A DNA stretch of 64,000 nucleotides, from NCBI RefSeq assembly GCF_040215725.1, contig NZ_CP157967.1, positions 868,001-932,000 on the forward strand, written 5' to 3'. Below are positions 1-9,236 of this stretch, piece by piece (within the stretch, counting starts at the first letter, position 1; each line of letters opens with the position of its first letter). The notes beneath the pieces are model-generated. The model worked only from the letters and a program-made list of their open reading frames with translations. It was not told the origin of the DNA and ran no database searches. This DNA comes from Rhizobium sp. ZPR4. GTDB taxonomy: Bacteria > Pseudomonadota > Alphaproteobacteria > Rhizobiales > Rhizobiaceae. The translations under genes were made by a program, and so were the position numbers.

Positions 1-1901
1 CCGAGCAGCTCGATGACATCCTGCGCGAGATCGACAATCTGCAGATGGAGCAGCAGGCCTCGCTTGCCGTCCTGCAGCAGTACCTCGCCAAGGAAGATAT
101 TCTGATCGTCCGGCCGGCCGCCCTTTCCGACATGGATCGGCAGTGGCTTCATACCGAGTTCGAACAGGCGATCTTCCCGGTCCTGACGCCGCTCTCCATC
201 GATCCGGCGCATCCATTCCCATTCATTCCAAACCTTGGCTTCTCGATCGCGCTGCAGTTGAAGAGCATGAACGGCCGCGAGCCGATGACGGCGCTGCTGC
301 GCCTGCCGCCGGCGCTCGATCGCTTCGTCCGCCTGCCGGATGCCAGCAACGTCATCCGCTACATCACGCTTGAAGACGTGGTGAACATCTTCATCCACCG
401 GCTCTATCCCGGATATGAGGTGCAGGGCTCGGGTACGTTCCGCATCATTCGCGACAGCGATATCGAAGTCGAGGAAGAGGCCGAAGATCTGGTGCGCTTC
501 TTCGAAACCGCGCTGAAGCGCCGCCGCCGCGGTTCCGTGATCCGCATCGAGACCGACTCCGAAATGCCGCTCGAGCTTCGTCAGTTCGTGGTGGAGTCGC
601 TGAATGTCCCGGAAAACCGCATCGCGGTTCTGCCCGGGCTGCTCGCGCTCAATACGCTGTCGGAAATCTGCAAGGCGCCGCGCGACGATCTGCGCTTCGA
701 GCCATACAATGCCCGATTTCCTGAGCGCGTCCGCGAACACGCCGGCGATTGCTTCGCCGCGATCCGCGAAAAGGACATGGTCGTCCACCACCCCTACGAA
801 TCCTTCGACGTGGTGGTCCAGTTCCTTCTCCAGGCTGCTAGGGATCCTGACGTTCTGGCGATAAAGCAGACGCTCTACCGTACCTCGAACGATAGCCCGA
901 TCGTTCGCGCGTTGATCGACGCCGCCGACATGGGCAAGTCCGTGACCGCGCTGGTGGAACTCAAGGCCCGCTTCGACGAAGAGGCGAACATCCGCTGGGC
1001 ACGCGACCTTGAGCGCGCCGGCGTTCAGGTCGTCTTCGGCTTCATCGAGCTCAAGACGCACGCGAAGATGTCGATGGTCGTGCGCCGCGAGGATGGCAAG
1101 CTGCGCACCTACTGCCATCTCGGCACCGGCAATTATCATCCGGTCACCGCCAAGATCTACACCGACCTTTCCTACTTCACCTGCGATCCGGCGATCGCCC
1201 ACGATATGGCGAACATCTTCAATTTCATCACCGGTTACGGTGAGCCGGAGCACGGCATGAAGATCGCGGTTTCGCCCTATACCTTGCGGTCCCGCATCCT
1301 CCAGCATATCGAAGGCGAGATCGAGCACGCCAAGAGCGGCCGTCCGGGCGCGATCTGGATGAAGATGAATTCGCTCGTCGATCCCGACATCATCGACGCG
1401 CTCTATCGCGCCAGCAATGCCGGCGTCGAGATCGATCTGGTCGTGCGCGGCATCTGCTGCCTGCGTCCGCAGATCCCCGGCCTTTCGGAGAGGATCCGCG
1501 TCAAGTCGATCGTCGGCCGCTTCCTCGAGCACAGCCGCATCTTCTGTTTCGGCGACGGTCATGGCCTGCCGTCGGACAAGGCCCTGGTCTATATCGGCTC
1601 TGCCGACATGATGCCGAGAAACCTTGATCGCCGCGTCGAAACCCTTGTGCCGCTGACCAACAAGACGGTGCACGAGCAGGTGCTTTCACAGATCATGCTG
1701 GGCAATATCATTGACAATCAGCAAAGCTACGAGATATTGCCGGACGGAACTTCACGGCGCATGGAAGTGCGCCAGGGAAAAGAGCCATTTAATGCGCAGC
1801 AGTATTTCATGACCAATCCCAGCCTGTCTGGCCGTGGTGAAGCCCTGAAATCCAGTGCACCGAAACTCATCGCTGGGCTGCTGTCGGGCCGCAACAAATA
1901 A
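1..1901 (+). CDS. ppk: Polyphosphate kinase PPK1 (5'-truncated by window edge)
   Basis: PPK1 reversibly polymerises the gamma-phosphate of ATP into polyphosphate through a phospho-histidine. The reading frame is open from base 3, so the gene starts before the window; 632 residues are visible and roughly the first hundred residues of the family are missing. The autophosphorylated histidine lies in [11 protein letters not shown] (codon 1059-1061) and the second conserved histidine in FLEHSRIF (codon 1530-1532), both inside the tandem phospholipase-D-like C-terminal domains. The N-terminal and head domains precede them. ppx follows after 11 bases on the same strand, a classical ppk-ppx pair, so the two are probably co-transcribed. 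Family assignment is secure. Confidence 0.97.
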   Translation, partial: EQLDDILREIDNLQMEQQASLAVLQQYLAKEDILIVRPAALSDMDRQWLHTEFEQAIFPVLTPLSIDPAHPFPFIPNLGFSIALQLKSMNGREPMTALLRLPPALDRFVRLPDASNVIRYITLEDVVNIFIHRLYPGYEVQGSGTFRIIRDSDIEVEEEAEDLVRFFETALKRRRRGSVIRIETDSEMPLELRQFVVESLNVPENRIAVLPGLLALNTLSEICKAPRDDLRFEPYNARFPERVREHAGDCFAAIREKDMVVHHPYESFDVVVQFLLQAARDPDVLAIKQTLYRTSNDSPIVRALIDAADMGKSVTALVELKARFDEEANIRWARDLERAGVQVVFGFIELKTHAKMSMVVRREDGKLRTYCHLGTGNYHPVTAKIYTDLSYFTCDPAIAHDMANIFNFITGYGEPEHGMKIAVSPYTLRSRILQHIEGEIEHAKSGRPGAIWMKMNSLVDPDIIDALYRASNAGVEIDLVVRGICCLRPQIPGLSERIRVKSIVGRFLEHSRIFCFGDGHGLPSDKALVYIGSADMMPRNLDRRVETLVPLTNKTVHEQVLSQIMLGNIIDNQQSYEILPDGTSRRMEVRQGKEPFNAQQYFMTNPSLSGRGEALKSSAPKLIAGLLSGRNK

Positions 1902-1912
1902 ATTGGACCTGC

Positions 1913-3433
1913 ATGGTTGAATCAGAAGCCCAGGGGCGTCTTCCGGGCATCGCCCCTGTCTCCGTTGTCGATATCGGGTCGAACTCGGTCCGTCTTGTCG
2001 TTTATGAAGGCCATTCACGGTCGCCAACCATTCTCTTCAACGAAAAAGTGCTATGCGGCCTCGGCAAGGGCATAGCGCTGACGGGGAAGATGGATGAGGA
2101 AAGCGTGGCACGAGCGCTTGCCGCGCTGCATCGCTTCAAGGCGCTCTCCGATCAGGCGCGCGCCTCCACCATCTATGTTCTGGCAACGGCTGCGGCGCGC
2201 GAAGCAAGCAACGGCCCGCAGTTCATTCATCAGGCCGAAGCCATTCTTCAGCGCAAGGTGCGCGTGCTTTCGGGCGAAGAAGAGGCACGCTTCTCTGCGC
2301 TCGGCATTATCAGCGGTTTCTTCCATCCCGATGGCATCGCCGGCGACCTCGGCGGCGGTTCGTTGGAGCTGATCGACATCAAGGATCGGGAGATCGGCAA
2401 GGGCATCACCCTGCCGCTCGGCGGCCTGCGTCTCTCCGAATATGCCGGCGGCTCGATCGAAAAGGCGCGCAGCTTCGCGCGCAAGCACGTCAAGACCGCC
2501 AAGCTCTTGAGCAAAGGCGAGGGCCGCACCTTCTATGCGGTTGGCGGGACATGGCGAAACATCGCCAAGCTGCATATGGAAATCCGCAAATATCCGCTGC
2601 ACATGATGCAGGGCTATGAAGTGCCGCTCGACGAGATGATCCGCTTCCTGGATCAGATCGTTGACTCGAAGGATTCGAAGGACCCGGCGCTGCAGGCGGT
2701 TTCCAAGCATCGTCGTTCGCTGCTGCCCTTCGGCGCGGTTGCCATGCGCGAGGTGTTGGCTGCGATGAAGCCGTCCGTCATCTCCTTCTCCGCCCAAGGC
2801 GTGCGCGAAGGTTATCTCTACTCTCTGTTGACTGAGGCCGAGCGCAACAGCGATCCGCTGCTCACCGCGGCCGGCGAGCTTGCCATCCTGCGCGCCCGTT
2901 CGCCGGAACATGCCCGCGAGCTGGCGGAGTGGACGGGGCGGATGATGCCGTTCTTCGGCATCACCGAGACCGACGAGGAAAGCCGCTATCGCCAGGCAGC
3001 CTGCCTCCTTGCCGATATCAGCTGGCGCGCGCATCCGGATTATCGCGGCCTGCAGGCGCTGAACATCATCGCCCACACGTCGTTTGTCGGCATCACCCAT
3101 GCCGGCCGCGCCTTCATCGCGCTTGCCAACTATTATCGCTTCGAGGGATTGAATGACGACGGGGCGACCGAACCGCTGGCGACGATCGCGACGCCGCTCT
3201 ACATCGAGCGCGCCAAGCTGCTCGGCGGTTTGCTGCGGGTCGTCTATCTGTTTTCGGCGTCGATGCCCGGTATCGTTCGCAACCTGTCGTTCCGCCGCTC
3301 GGCAAACCCGGATTTGGATCTCGAATTCGTCGTTCCCGCCGAATATCACGACTTTGCCGGTGAGCGACTGGACGGACGCCTGCAGCAGCTCGGCAAGCTC
3401 ACCAACCGCCGGCTGGCCTTCTGCTTCGAATAA
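1913..3433 (+). CDS. ppx: Exopolyphosphatase, Ppx/GppA family
   Basis: This 506-residue ASKHA-fold phosphatase should remove terminal phosphates from polyphosphate, or pppGpp if it acts like GppA. The first phosphate-binding loop is VSVVDIGSNSVRLVV near residues 17-31, the catalytic-glutamate region is LSGEEEARFSALG, and the second loop is AGDLGGGSLELIDI near 143-156. The C-terminal half is an HD-like helical extension, and the length is typical of rhizobial Ppx. The ATG lies 11 bases after the ppk stop, without a strong ribosome-binding site, which suggests translational coupling. A long hairpin follows the gene. Ppx versus GppA substrate preference cannot be read from sequence; the ppk neighbour favours Ppx. 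Confidence 0.93.
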   Translation: MVESEAQGRLPGIAPVSVVDIGSNSVRLVVYEGHSRSPTILFNEKVLCGLGKGIALTGKMDEESVARALAALHRFKALSDQARASTIYVLATAAAREASNGPQFIHQAEAILQRKVRVLSGEEEARFSALGIISGFFHPDGIAGDLGGGSLELIDIKDREIGKGITLPLGGLRLSEYAGGSIEKARSFARKHVKTAKLLSKGEGRTFYAVGGTWRNIAKLHMEIRKYPLHMMQGYEVPLDEMIRFLDQIVDSKDSKDPALQAVSKHRRSLLPFGAVAMREVLAAMKPSVISFSAQGVREGYLYSLLTEAERNSDPLLTAAGELAILRARSPEHARELAEWTGRMMPFFGITETDEESRYRQAACLLADISWRAHPDYRGLQALNIIAHTSFVGITHAGRAFIALANYYRFEGLNDDGATEPLATIATPLYIERAKLLGGLLRVVYLFSASMPGIVRNLSFRRSANPDLDLEFVVPAEYHDFAGERLDGRLQQLGKLTNRRLAFCFE

Positions 3434-3456
3434 AGCTTCGTTTCCAATAAATTCGA

Positions 3457-3483
3457 ACCTCTCCCTGCATGGCAGGGAGAGGT
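3457..3483. terminator. Strong hairpin between convergent genes
   Basis: An 11-bp perfect stem (ACCTCTCCCTG with its complement) and a 5-base loop lie between the convergent ends of ppx (3433) and the phytase-like gene (3497). There is no good T-run on either side, so it may act as a weak or factor-assisted bidirectional terminator or protect 3' ends. Confidence 0.6.
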
Positions 3484-3496
3484 GGTTTCATTGTGC

Positions 3497-4858
3497 TTAC
3501 TTCGCGTTCAGGAAATCACCCACTTCAAGCAGGCTGAATTCGTTGTCATCAGCCTTGTCGACGGCGCGGCCTGCGGAGAAGGGCAGGTTGTTGTCATTGC
3601 CGATGATGATATGCGTGGCATCGACGCGGTCGACATTCTCGATGGTGACGAACGGCATGTCGTAGAAGCCTTCGCCGCCGCCCTGGCGACGCTTGTGGTC
3701 CGGATCTTCGATGCGCAGCAGGTCGATATAGCCGATCTTGCGAACGGACTTGCCGACATTGGCGTCGCTGAACTCGATCTTGTAGACGCGCTTCAGCTCG
3801 GCCGGAGCCTCGAAGCAATCCGGCTTCGGCTGCTTGGGATCGGCGCAAGCCTTGTCCTTGGTGCCGGCGCCATTATCGCGTTCGATCACCAGGGCCGTCG
3901 TTGCGTCGAGCATGTTGAAATCGCCGATCGACACGCCCTTGTCTGCGAAGGGATAGAGCCAGCTGCGGCCGGTCCAGCTCTTGGAGGCGACGTCGAATTC
4001 GATGACGCGGATGGCGGTCTTGCCATCGACGCTCTCCATCTGGCCGTCACCCTTGTAGATCGGGCCTTCCAACAGACCGTAAAGCTTGGAGCCGTCCTTC
4101 GACATGGCAAGGCCCTCGAAGCCGCCCGAGCGCTTCAGGTTGAAGGCTGGCATTTTCTGGGTGGGGTTGCCCGGCAGCTGCAGCAGAGCATTGTCCGGAG
4201 ACATGACGGGCTTGCCGTCAAGCGTCGTTGCGAAAACGTCGGTCAGCTGGCCGCTGGTATCGAATTTCAGCAGGTAGGGACCGAATTCCTCGCCGATCCA
4301 GAAGCCATCGGCAACCGGCTGGACCGATTCGATGTCGAAATCGGCGCCCGTCAGGTAACGCTTGTCGGCGCCTTCCATGACGATCGGGAAGGGGGCCTTC
4401 TTGTTCGGATCGGACAGGAACAGGTTCTTGACGACCTCGACCTTGCCGCTATCCCAATTGAACTTCAGCTGATGCAGGAAAAGCATCACGTCGGAAGAAT
4501 TCTGCTTGGAGCCGAAACCATTGTCGGAGAGCGTCCAGAACGTGCCATCGGGCATGGTCTTGATGCCCGAGAAGCCCTGGATCGGCTGACCGGCGAAGGG
4601 CAGCTTCAGGTCGGTGACGCGGGCGCCATCCTTGCCCGGCACGGTGCCGAGAGCGTCGGTGCGCTTGCGATCCGGCGTGGTAAATTTGCCTGAAGTCTTC
4701 AGGAAATCGGGTGCATCGGCAGGTGCGTCTGCGATGGTGTTGGCCGGCAGGATGGCCTGTCCGACGAGCTTTGCCTTGAACTGTTGTTCGTCGGCCTGGG
4801 CCGAGGCGGCGAGAAAAATGAGGAGTGCCGTGGAGGCGGAAAGAATTCGGATCATCAT
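3497..4858 (-). CDS. Exported phytase-like esterase-activity protein
   Basis: The 453-residue protein starts with a clear Sec signal peptide (MMIRILSASTALLIFLAASAQA, cleavage near residue 22-23). It then follows the phytase-like, esterase-activity family (PF13449), a predicted beta-propeller: repeated motifs such as GFSGIKTMPDGTFWTLSDNG, FWIGEEFGPYLLKF and FEGLAMSKDGSKLYGLLEG are diagnostic. Two cysteines near residues 320-330 (ACADPKQPKPDCFE) could form a disulfide. It is expected to be periplasmic. The real substrate of this family is poorly defined; acid release from phytate or other phosphoesters is only a family label. It converges with ppx but is not obviously in an operon with anything. 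Confidence 0.8.
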   Translation of the reverse strand: MMIRILSASTALLIFLAASAQADEQQFKAKLVGQAILPANTIADAPADAPDFLKTSGKFTTPDRKRTDALGTVPGKDGARVTDLKLPFAGQPIQGFSGIKTMPDGTFWTLSDNGFGSKQNSSDVMLFLHQLKFNWDSGKVEVVKNLFLSDPNKKAPFPIVMEGADKRYLTGADFDIESVQPVADGFWIGEEFGPYLLKFDTSGQLTDVFATTLDGKPVMSPDNALLQLPGNPTQKMPAFNLKRSGGFEGLAMSKDGSKLYGLLEGPIYKGDGQMESVDGKTAIRVIEFDVASKSWTGRSWLYPFADKGVSIGDFNMLDATTALVIERDNGAGTKDKACADPKQPKPDCFEAPAELKRVYKIEFSDANVGKSVRKIGYIDLLRIEDPDHKRRQGGGEGFYDMPFVTIENVDRVDATHIIIGNDNNLPFSAGRAVDKADDNEFSLLEVGDFLNAK

Positions 4859-5018
4859 GTCACCTTGTGGTGGAGAGTGGCGAAAACAACTCCGCTTAAC
4901 AGGCGACCCATGTCCGCGAATTAACGCTTAGGTGAAGATTTGGTGACTGTGGACAACCCATAGGGTGTGAAGCCCAGGCGTGCATCGATATTGAAGCGCA
5001 GCCAATGATTTGTATTGC

Positions 5019-6071
5019 TTACGATCTACCGCGAATGGTCTTCAGCGCATGTCGGTCCTGTGTGTGAAGGGCGATCACACCCAAGTGCTGATCGCGGCCG
5101 CGAACGGCATGTTCTCCGAGTTCTTCCTTGATGATCGCTTCAGGAAGCTCCATCCGTCTGGCAAGGTCGCTGGAAATCAGCACCTGGCGCTCCAGCGTCT
5201 TGCAGAGTGACTCCAGCCTTGCAGTCGTATTCACCGTGTCGCCGAAATAGGCGATCTTGTGATGGTCGACGCCGATTTCGGCCGTCACGACGCTGCCGCC
5301 ATGGAGGGCGGCTCGCAGACGCGGCACTCTGCCGTAGGATTTCAGCCACGTCTCGGCGTTCTTTTCGATGTTGTCGAGGATATTAAAGACGCAGCGCACG
5401 CAATTGGCGTTCTTGATGCCACGTTGAAGCGGCCAGGTGATGATGGCGGCATCGCCGATATAGTCGTCGATCGCGCCCTTGTGACGGCGAACGGGCTCGG
5501 CCATGGCACCGAACACCGCACCGAGGAATGCCTGCGTTTTCAGGTCACCATATTCCTCGGCAAAGGCGGTGGAACCGACGAGGTCGATGAAGAGAAAGAC
5601 GCGCTCCTCCTGCACCGGATTTCGATAGCGGCCGGTCAACAGGCTGGAGAAAACGTCGCGACCGAGCAACTCCCGCACGCGGCCGATGAAAATAACGATC
5701 GCGGTCACGACGACGGCATAGAGGTAGACATTTATCTTCAGCAGCGTGAGGTCTTCCCAGGACCCGTCGACCAGGCCCAACAGCTTCATGATGCTGCCCG
5801 CCATGGCATAGCCGACGCTCATCAGCAGGAAATCGACGATGAGAGCCGAAAGGATGAAGGCCGGCGTCGGCAGGCGATGCATCCAGTCATTCAGCCGCGG
5901 CAGGATCATGCGGCGTTCGAAGACCAGCAGCGGCATACCGCAGAACAAAGCGAAGATTGCGCCGATATACATGGGCGCTTGCGGAAAGAACAGCTTGCCG
6001 TAGATGACGCCCGTCGAAGCGACGAACAGCGACGTCAGGATCCAGTTGCGCATCGAATGGAGAATGCCCAT
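5019..6071 (-). CDS. Membrane-anchored class III adenylate/guanylate cyclase
   Basis: The 350-residue protein has four hydrophobic segments in its first ~150 residues (for example ILTSLFVASTGVIYGKLFF and FILSALIVDFLLMSVGYAMA). A cytoplasmic class III cyclase catalytic domain follows. The two metal-binding aspartates are in FLFIDLVGSTAF and YIGDAAIITW, and the transition-state segment is FGDTVNTTARLESL. It should make cAMP (or cGMP) from the nucleoside triphosphate; the substrate is not certain. Rhizobia carry many such cyclases with unknown inputs. The gene stands alone, with a ~160-base gap to the phytase-like gene. The first ATG is used here; a second in-frame ATG is six codons later. Confidence 0.88.
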   Translation of the reverse strand: MGILHSMRNWILTSLFVASTGVIYGKLFFPQAPMYIGAIFALFCGMPLLVFERRMILPRLNDWMHRLPTPAFILSALIVDFLLMSVGYAMAGSIMKLLGLVDGSWEDLTLLKINVYLYAVVVTAIVIFIGRVRELLGRDVFSSLLTGRYRNPVQEERVFLFIDLVGSTAFAEEYGDLKTQAFLGAVFGAMAEPVRRHKGAIDDYIGDAAIITWPLQRGIKNANCVRCVFNILDNIEKNAETWLKSYGRVPRLRAALHGGSVVTAEIGVDHHKIAYFGDTVNTTARLESLCKTLERQVLISSDLARRMELPEAIIKEELGEHAVRGRDQHLGVIALHTQDRHALKTIRGRS

Positions 6072-6262
6072 TCACTTTTCCGCCGAGAAGCGACGCCTGT
6101 CATCGACGCGGGATTGCGTCGGCAAACTGGAACGTCATCGAATAGAACGATTACATAAGACGTTCATTCCACGAGATTTGCGGCGCAATCGTGATGGCGG
6201 CCGACATCTCGATGCGCGAATCATACGCAATCGCAAGGCGCCGGGAAAGGAGAATGTCGCGG

Positions 6263-7408
6263 CTAGAGGGTGACGGTTTCGATCCGCTTGCCGACGAAAC
6301 GCAGGGCCACCTGGCCCTGGATCAGCTGCAAGGCTGTCTCGCCGAAGAGATCGCGCCGCCAGCCGGTCAGGGCTGCGACATCGGCCTTCTCGCCCTCCGC
6401 CGCGATCTTGTCGAGATCGTCGCTGTTGGCGATCACTTTCGGAGCGACGCCATGCTTTTCCGCGATCAGCTTCAGCAGCACTTTCAGCAGTTCGGAAGCG
6501 GCGGCGGTGCCCTCAGGAGCCTGCTGATGGCGTGGTGGATGTGGCATTTCGGATTTCGGCAGCGCCAGCGCCGCATTGATTGCTTCAAGCACTGCCGTAC
6601 CGGCTGCCGAGCGCTCCCAGCCTTTGGGAATGGTCCGCAGCCGCGCAAGTGCTTCGGTGTCCTTCGGCTGCTGCTGGGCGATCTCATAGATCGCGTCGTC
6701 TTTCAGCACGCGTGCCCGCGGAACATTGCGCGCACGGGCCTCGCGCTCACGCCAGGCGGCCACATATTTGAGGACGGCCAGCTCCTGTGGCTTGCGCAGT
6801 CGCATCTTCAGTCGCTGCCAGGCATCGTCCGGATGCAGGTCATAGGTCTCGCGTGCTTCAAGGATCGCCATTTCTTCCTGCAGCCAGGATGCGCGTCCTT
6901 CGCGTTTCAGCTGTTCGCTGAGGGAGAGATAGACGTCGCGTAGATGGGTGACGTCGGCCAGTGCATAGTCCAGCTGCTTTTCGGACAGCGGCCGCCGGCT
7001 CCAGTCGGTAAAGCGCGAGGATTTGTCGATATGGACATTCTTGATGCGGCTGACGAGCTGGTCGTAGGAAACCGAATCTCCGAAGCCACAGACCATCGCC
7101 GCGACCTGCGTATCGAAGATCGGATGCGGAATGAGATTGCCGCGATGGAAAATGATTTCGATATCCTGGCGCGCAGCATGAAACACCTTCAGGACCGATG
7201 GATTGGCCATCAGTTCGAAGAAGGGTGCCAGATCCAGCCCCTTGGCCAGCGGGTCCACCAGCACTTCGGTGGTGGGGCTTGCCATCTGTATCAAACACAG
7301 TTCCGGCCAGAAGGTCGTTTCTCGCAGGAATTCCGTATCGATGGTAATGAATTCCGACTTGGCCAGCTCTTGGCAGGCCGCCTCCAATTGGGCGGTAGTT
7401 TCGATCAT
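6263..7408 (-). CDS. rnd: Ribonuclease D
   Basis: This 381-residue 3'-5' exoribonuclease takes part in tRNA 3' maturation and structured RNA trimming. The DEDD catalytic residues are visible: motif I FITIDTEFLRE (DxE), motif II VFHAARQDIEIIF and motif III LDYALADVTHLRDVY. A HRDC domain follows (RVLKDDAIYEIAQQQP onwards). The frame stays open 26 codons further upstream, but MIETTAQLEAAC is the normal family start and gives the usual length, so 7408 was chosen. In many rhizobia rnd lies beside aspS (general knowledge); here a multicopper oxidase gene lies between them. Confidence 0.94.
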   Translation of the reverse strand: MIETTAQLEAACQELAKSEFITIDTEFLRETTFWPELCLIQMASPTTEVLVDPLAKGLDLAPFFELMANPSVLKVFHAARQDIEIIFHRGNLIPHPIFDTQVAAMVCGFGDSVSYDQLVSRIKNVHIDKSSRFTDWSRRPLSEKQLDYALADVTHLRDVYLSLSEQLKREGRASWLQEEMAILEARETYDLHPDDAWQRLKMRLRKPQELAVLKYVAAWREREARARNVPRARVLKDDAIYEIAQQQPKDTEALARLRTIPKGWERSAAGTAVLEAINAALALPKSEMPHPPRHQQAPEGTAAASELLKVLLKLIAEKHGVAPKVIANSDDLDKIAAEGEKADVAALTGWRRDLFGETALQLIQGQVALRFVGKRIETVTL

Positions 7409-7578
7409 CTCAACACATTCAACGGTAAAATACTTCCTTAACTTCCTTCTCCTTTCAGCCGGATATGTCAATACTTTCGCGGACAAAGCCTTTGCCGCGT
7501 TTCGCTTTTCGCTGAAATTGCCGGGAACTGTGACGGCTTCGACCTAAACCGCCTGCAATCGGGATGGCTTGCGGCCGC

Positions 7579-8970
7579 CTATGCCACGCGGACGTAACTT
7601 GTCATGCCCGTCTTCTGGTGCTCGATGATGTGGCAATGCAGCAGCCAGTCGCCGGGATTGTCGGCAACGAAGGCAAGCTGCACCTTCTCATCCGGCTGGA
7701 TCAGATAGGTATCGGACACGAACGGTTGCACCTGCCGGGTCGAGGAGGAGATGACGGTAAAGCTCATTCCGTGCAGATGGATCGGATGGCTGTGCGGCGT
7801 AACGTTTTCCATATCGATGACATAGCTCTTGCCGAGCTTGAGTTCGGCGAGTGGAGCTGTGGGATCGGGCGTGTCGCCCGGCCATGGAACCTTGTTGATG
7901 GCCCAGAAGCTGTAGCCGAGCGAGCCGCATATGGTGTTGTCGGCCGTATTTTCCGCGGTCGAGCTCAGGATCAATGGAATATGGGTGGCCGAGTTGAGAT
8001 CGGCTTTCTGCACGGGATTGTCTTCGAGTGGCGCGAGATCGTGGACATCGCGCTTCAGCGAAGCGCCCACCGCGCGCAAGGTCGCCAGCACTTTCGGATT
8101 GGTGCCCTTGATATCCTCGAGCTTGACGATCGCGCCTTCGCTGTCGGGCATGCGCACGGCAAGCTCCAGCCGCTGCCCCGGCCCAAGCTGCAGGAGATCG
8201 AGCGGAAAGCGCTGCGGCACGGGATTGCCGTCGATCGCGATCACGGTCGCCTCGGCGCCGTCCATGCGGAAGGAAAAGATGCGCGTGACATCGGTAATGG
8301 CAATGCGCAGCCGCACCAGGCCGCCGGACGGCGCGTCATATTGCGGCTCCTGCTGCCAGTTGGCGGTGCGGACCGTGCCGTAAGTGCCGGATTTGGCGGC
8401 ATCGCGCGGGCGGAACTGCGCGATGAACTGCCCGTCTCCGCCCAGTCGCCAGTCGCGCAGATTGAGCACGACTTCCGAATCAAATGCCGGGTCCTTGGGG
8501 TTTTCGACCACGATAACACCGGTCATGCCATGGCCCATCTGTTCCAGCGTGTTACAATGCGGGTGATACCAGAAGGTGCCGGCATCGGGCGGCGTGAAGG
8601 CGTAATCGAAATGATCGCCGGTATAGACATAGGGCTGGGTGAGGAAGGGCACGCCGTCCATAGTGTTGGGTAGCCGGATGCCGTGCCAATGAATGGTCGT
8701 CGGATCGTCTATGCCATTGATCAGCCGCGCCGCGAAGGACTCGCCCTTCTTCATGCGGACAACAGGCGGCATGCCGGCGTCGCCATAGGTCAGCACGCTC
8801 TTGGTCGTGCCGCCGTCGGTAAGGTTCGCCTCGATCTTAGCGGTCTTCAGCGTGAGTGGCTCGGCCGCCACCGCCTTGCCCGCAAACTTCGCGGCAATGC
8901 CAAGGCCGACACCATAGGCGCCTGCAACGGCTGAGGCTTTCAGGAGATTGCGGCGGGTGAGGATCGGCAT
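7579..8970 (-). CDS. Tat-exported multicopper oxidase
   Basis: This 463-residue periplasmic oxidase has three cupredoxin domains. The N-terminus carries a twin-arginine signal (TRRNLLKASAVAGAYG). All four copper-ligand motifs are intact: TIHWHGIRLP, FWYHPHCNTLEQMGHGM, HSHPIHLHGMSF and LLHCHIIEHQKTGM, the last providing the type 1 Cys-His-Met site. It therefore should couple one-electron oxidation of phenols, Cu(I) or similar substrates to reduction of O2 to water. No methionine-rich CueO-type insert and no copper regulator or transporter next door is seen, so a role in copper tolerance is only possible. It is transcribed toward rnd, 170 bases away. Confidence 0.9.
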   Translation of the reverse strand: MPILTRRNLLKASAVAGAYGVGLGIAAKFAGKAVAAEPLTLKTAKIEANLTDGGTTKSVLTYGDAGMPPVVRMKKGESFAARLINGIDDPTTIHWHGIRLPNTMDGVPFLTQPYVYTGDHFDYAFTPPDAGTFWYHPHCNTLEQMGHGMTGVIVVENPKDPAFDSEVVLNLRDWRLGGDGQFIAQFRPRDAAKSGTYGTVRTANWQQEPQYDAPSGGLVRLRIAITDVTRIFSFRMDGAEATVIAIDGNPVPQRFPLDLLQLGPGQRLELAVRMPDSEGAIVKLEDIKGTNPKVLATLRAVGASLKRDVHDLAPLEDNPVQKADLNSATHIPLILSSTAENTADNTICGSLGYSFWAINKVPWPGDTPDPTAPLAELKLGKSYVIDMENVTPHSHPIHLHGMSFTVISSSTRQVQPFVSDTYLIQPDEKVQLAFVADNPGDWLLHCHIIEHQKTGMTSYVRVA

Positions 8971-9130
8971 GTCAGGCTCCGGGGGCGAAGATCTACGGAT
9001 GCCTGTTTAAAGTTGACTTCGATGTTCAGCAATAGCATCGAGGTAGCCAAACTGCCGCAGCGGCTACTTGTGGATGCTGTTATGGGTGGCGATTGAAAAC
9101 AGCTTTAACCCGACTTCCGGCGTTCGAGCC

Positions 9131-9170
9131 TTGACAAATCGGGCGTGCCATGCGCTTTTCCGCCCGATTT
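9131..9170 (+). promoter_or_regulatory. aspS upstream region: -35-like box overlapping a hairpin
   Basis: A consensus -35-like TTGACA lies at 9131-9136, but the matching -10 about 17 bases on is poor (GCTTTT). A perfect 10-bp inverted repeat (AAATCGGGCG at 9136-9145 and its complement at 9161-9170, 15-base loop) overlaps the box. The aspS ATG is ~65 bases downstream. It could be an operator or leader hairpin; its function is inferred only from position. Confidence 0.4.
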
Positions 9171-9236
9171 TCTCGTCGGCGGGCGAGGGGTTTGCATGTC
9201 CTTGCGCCACCGCCCGCCAAGCCCAGGATATATACT

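Noticed and set aside
2051..3349. 432-codon minus-strand open frame opposite ppx
   Set aside because: Antisense shadow of a real gene in GC-rich DNA; low-complexity Arg/Gln-rich translation and no family features.
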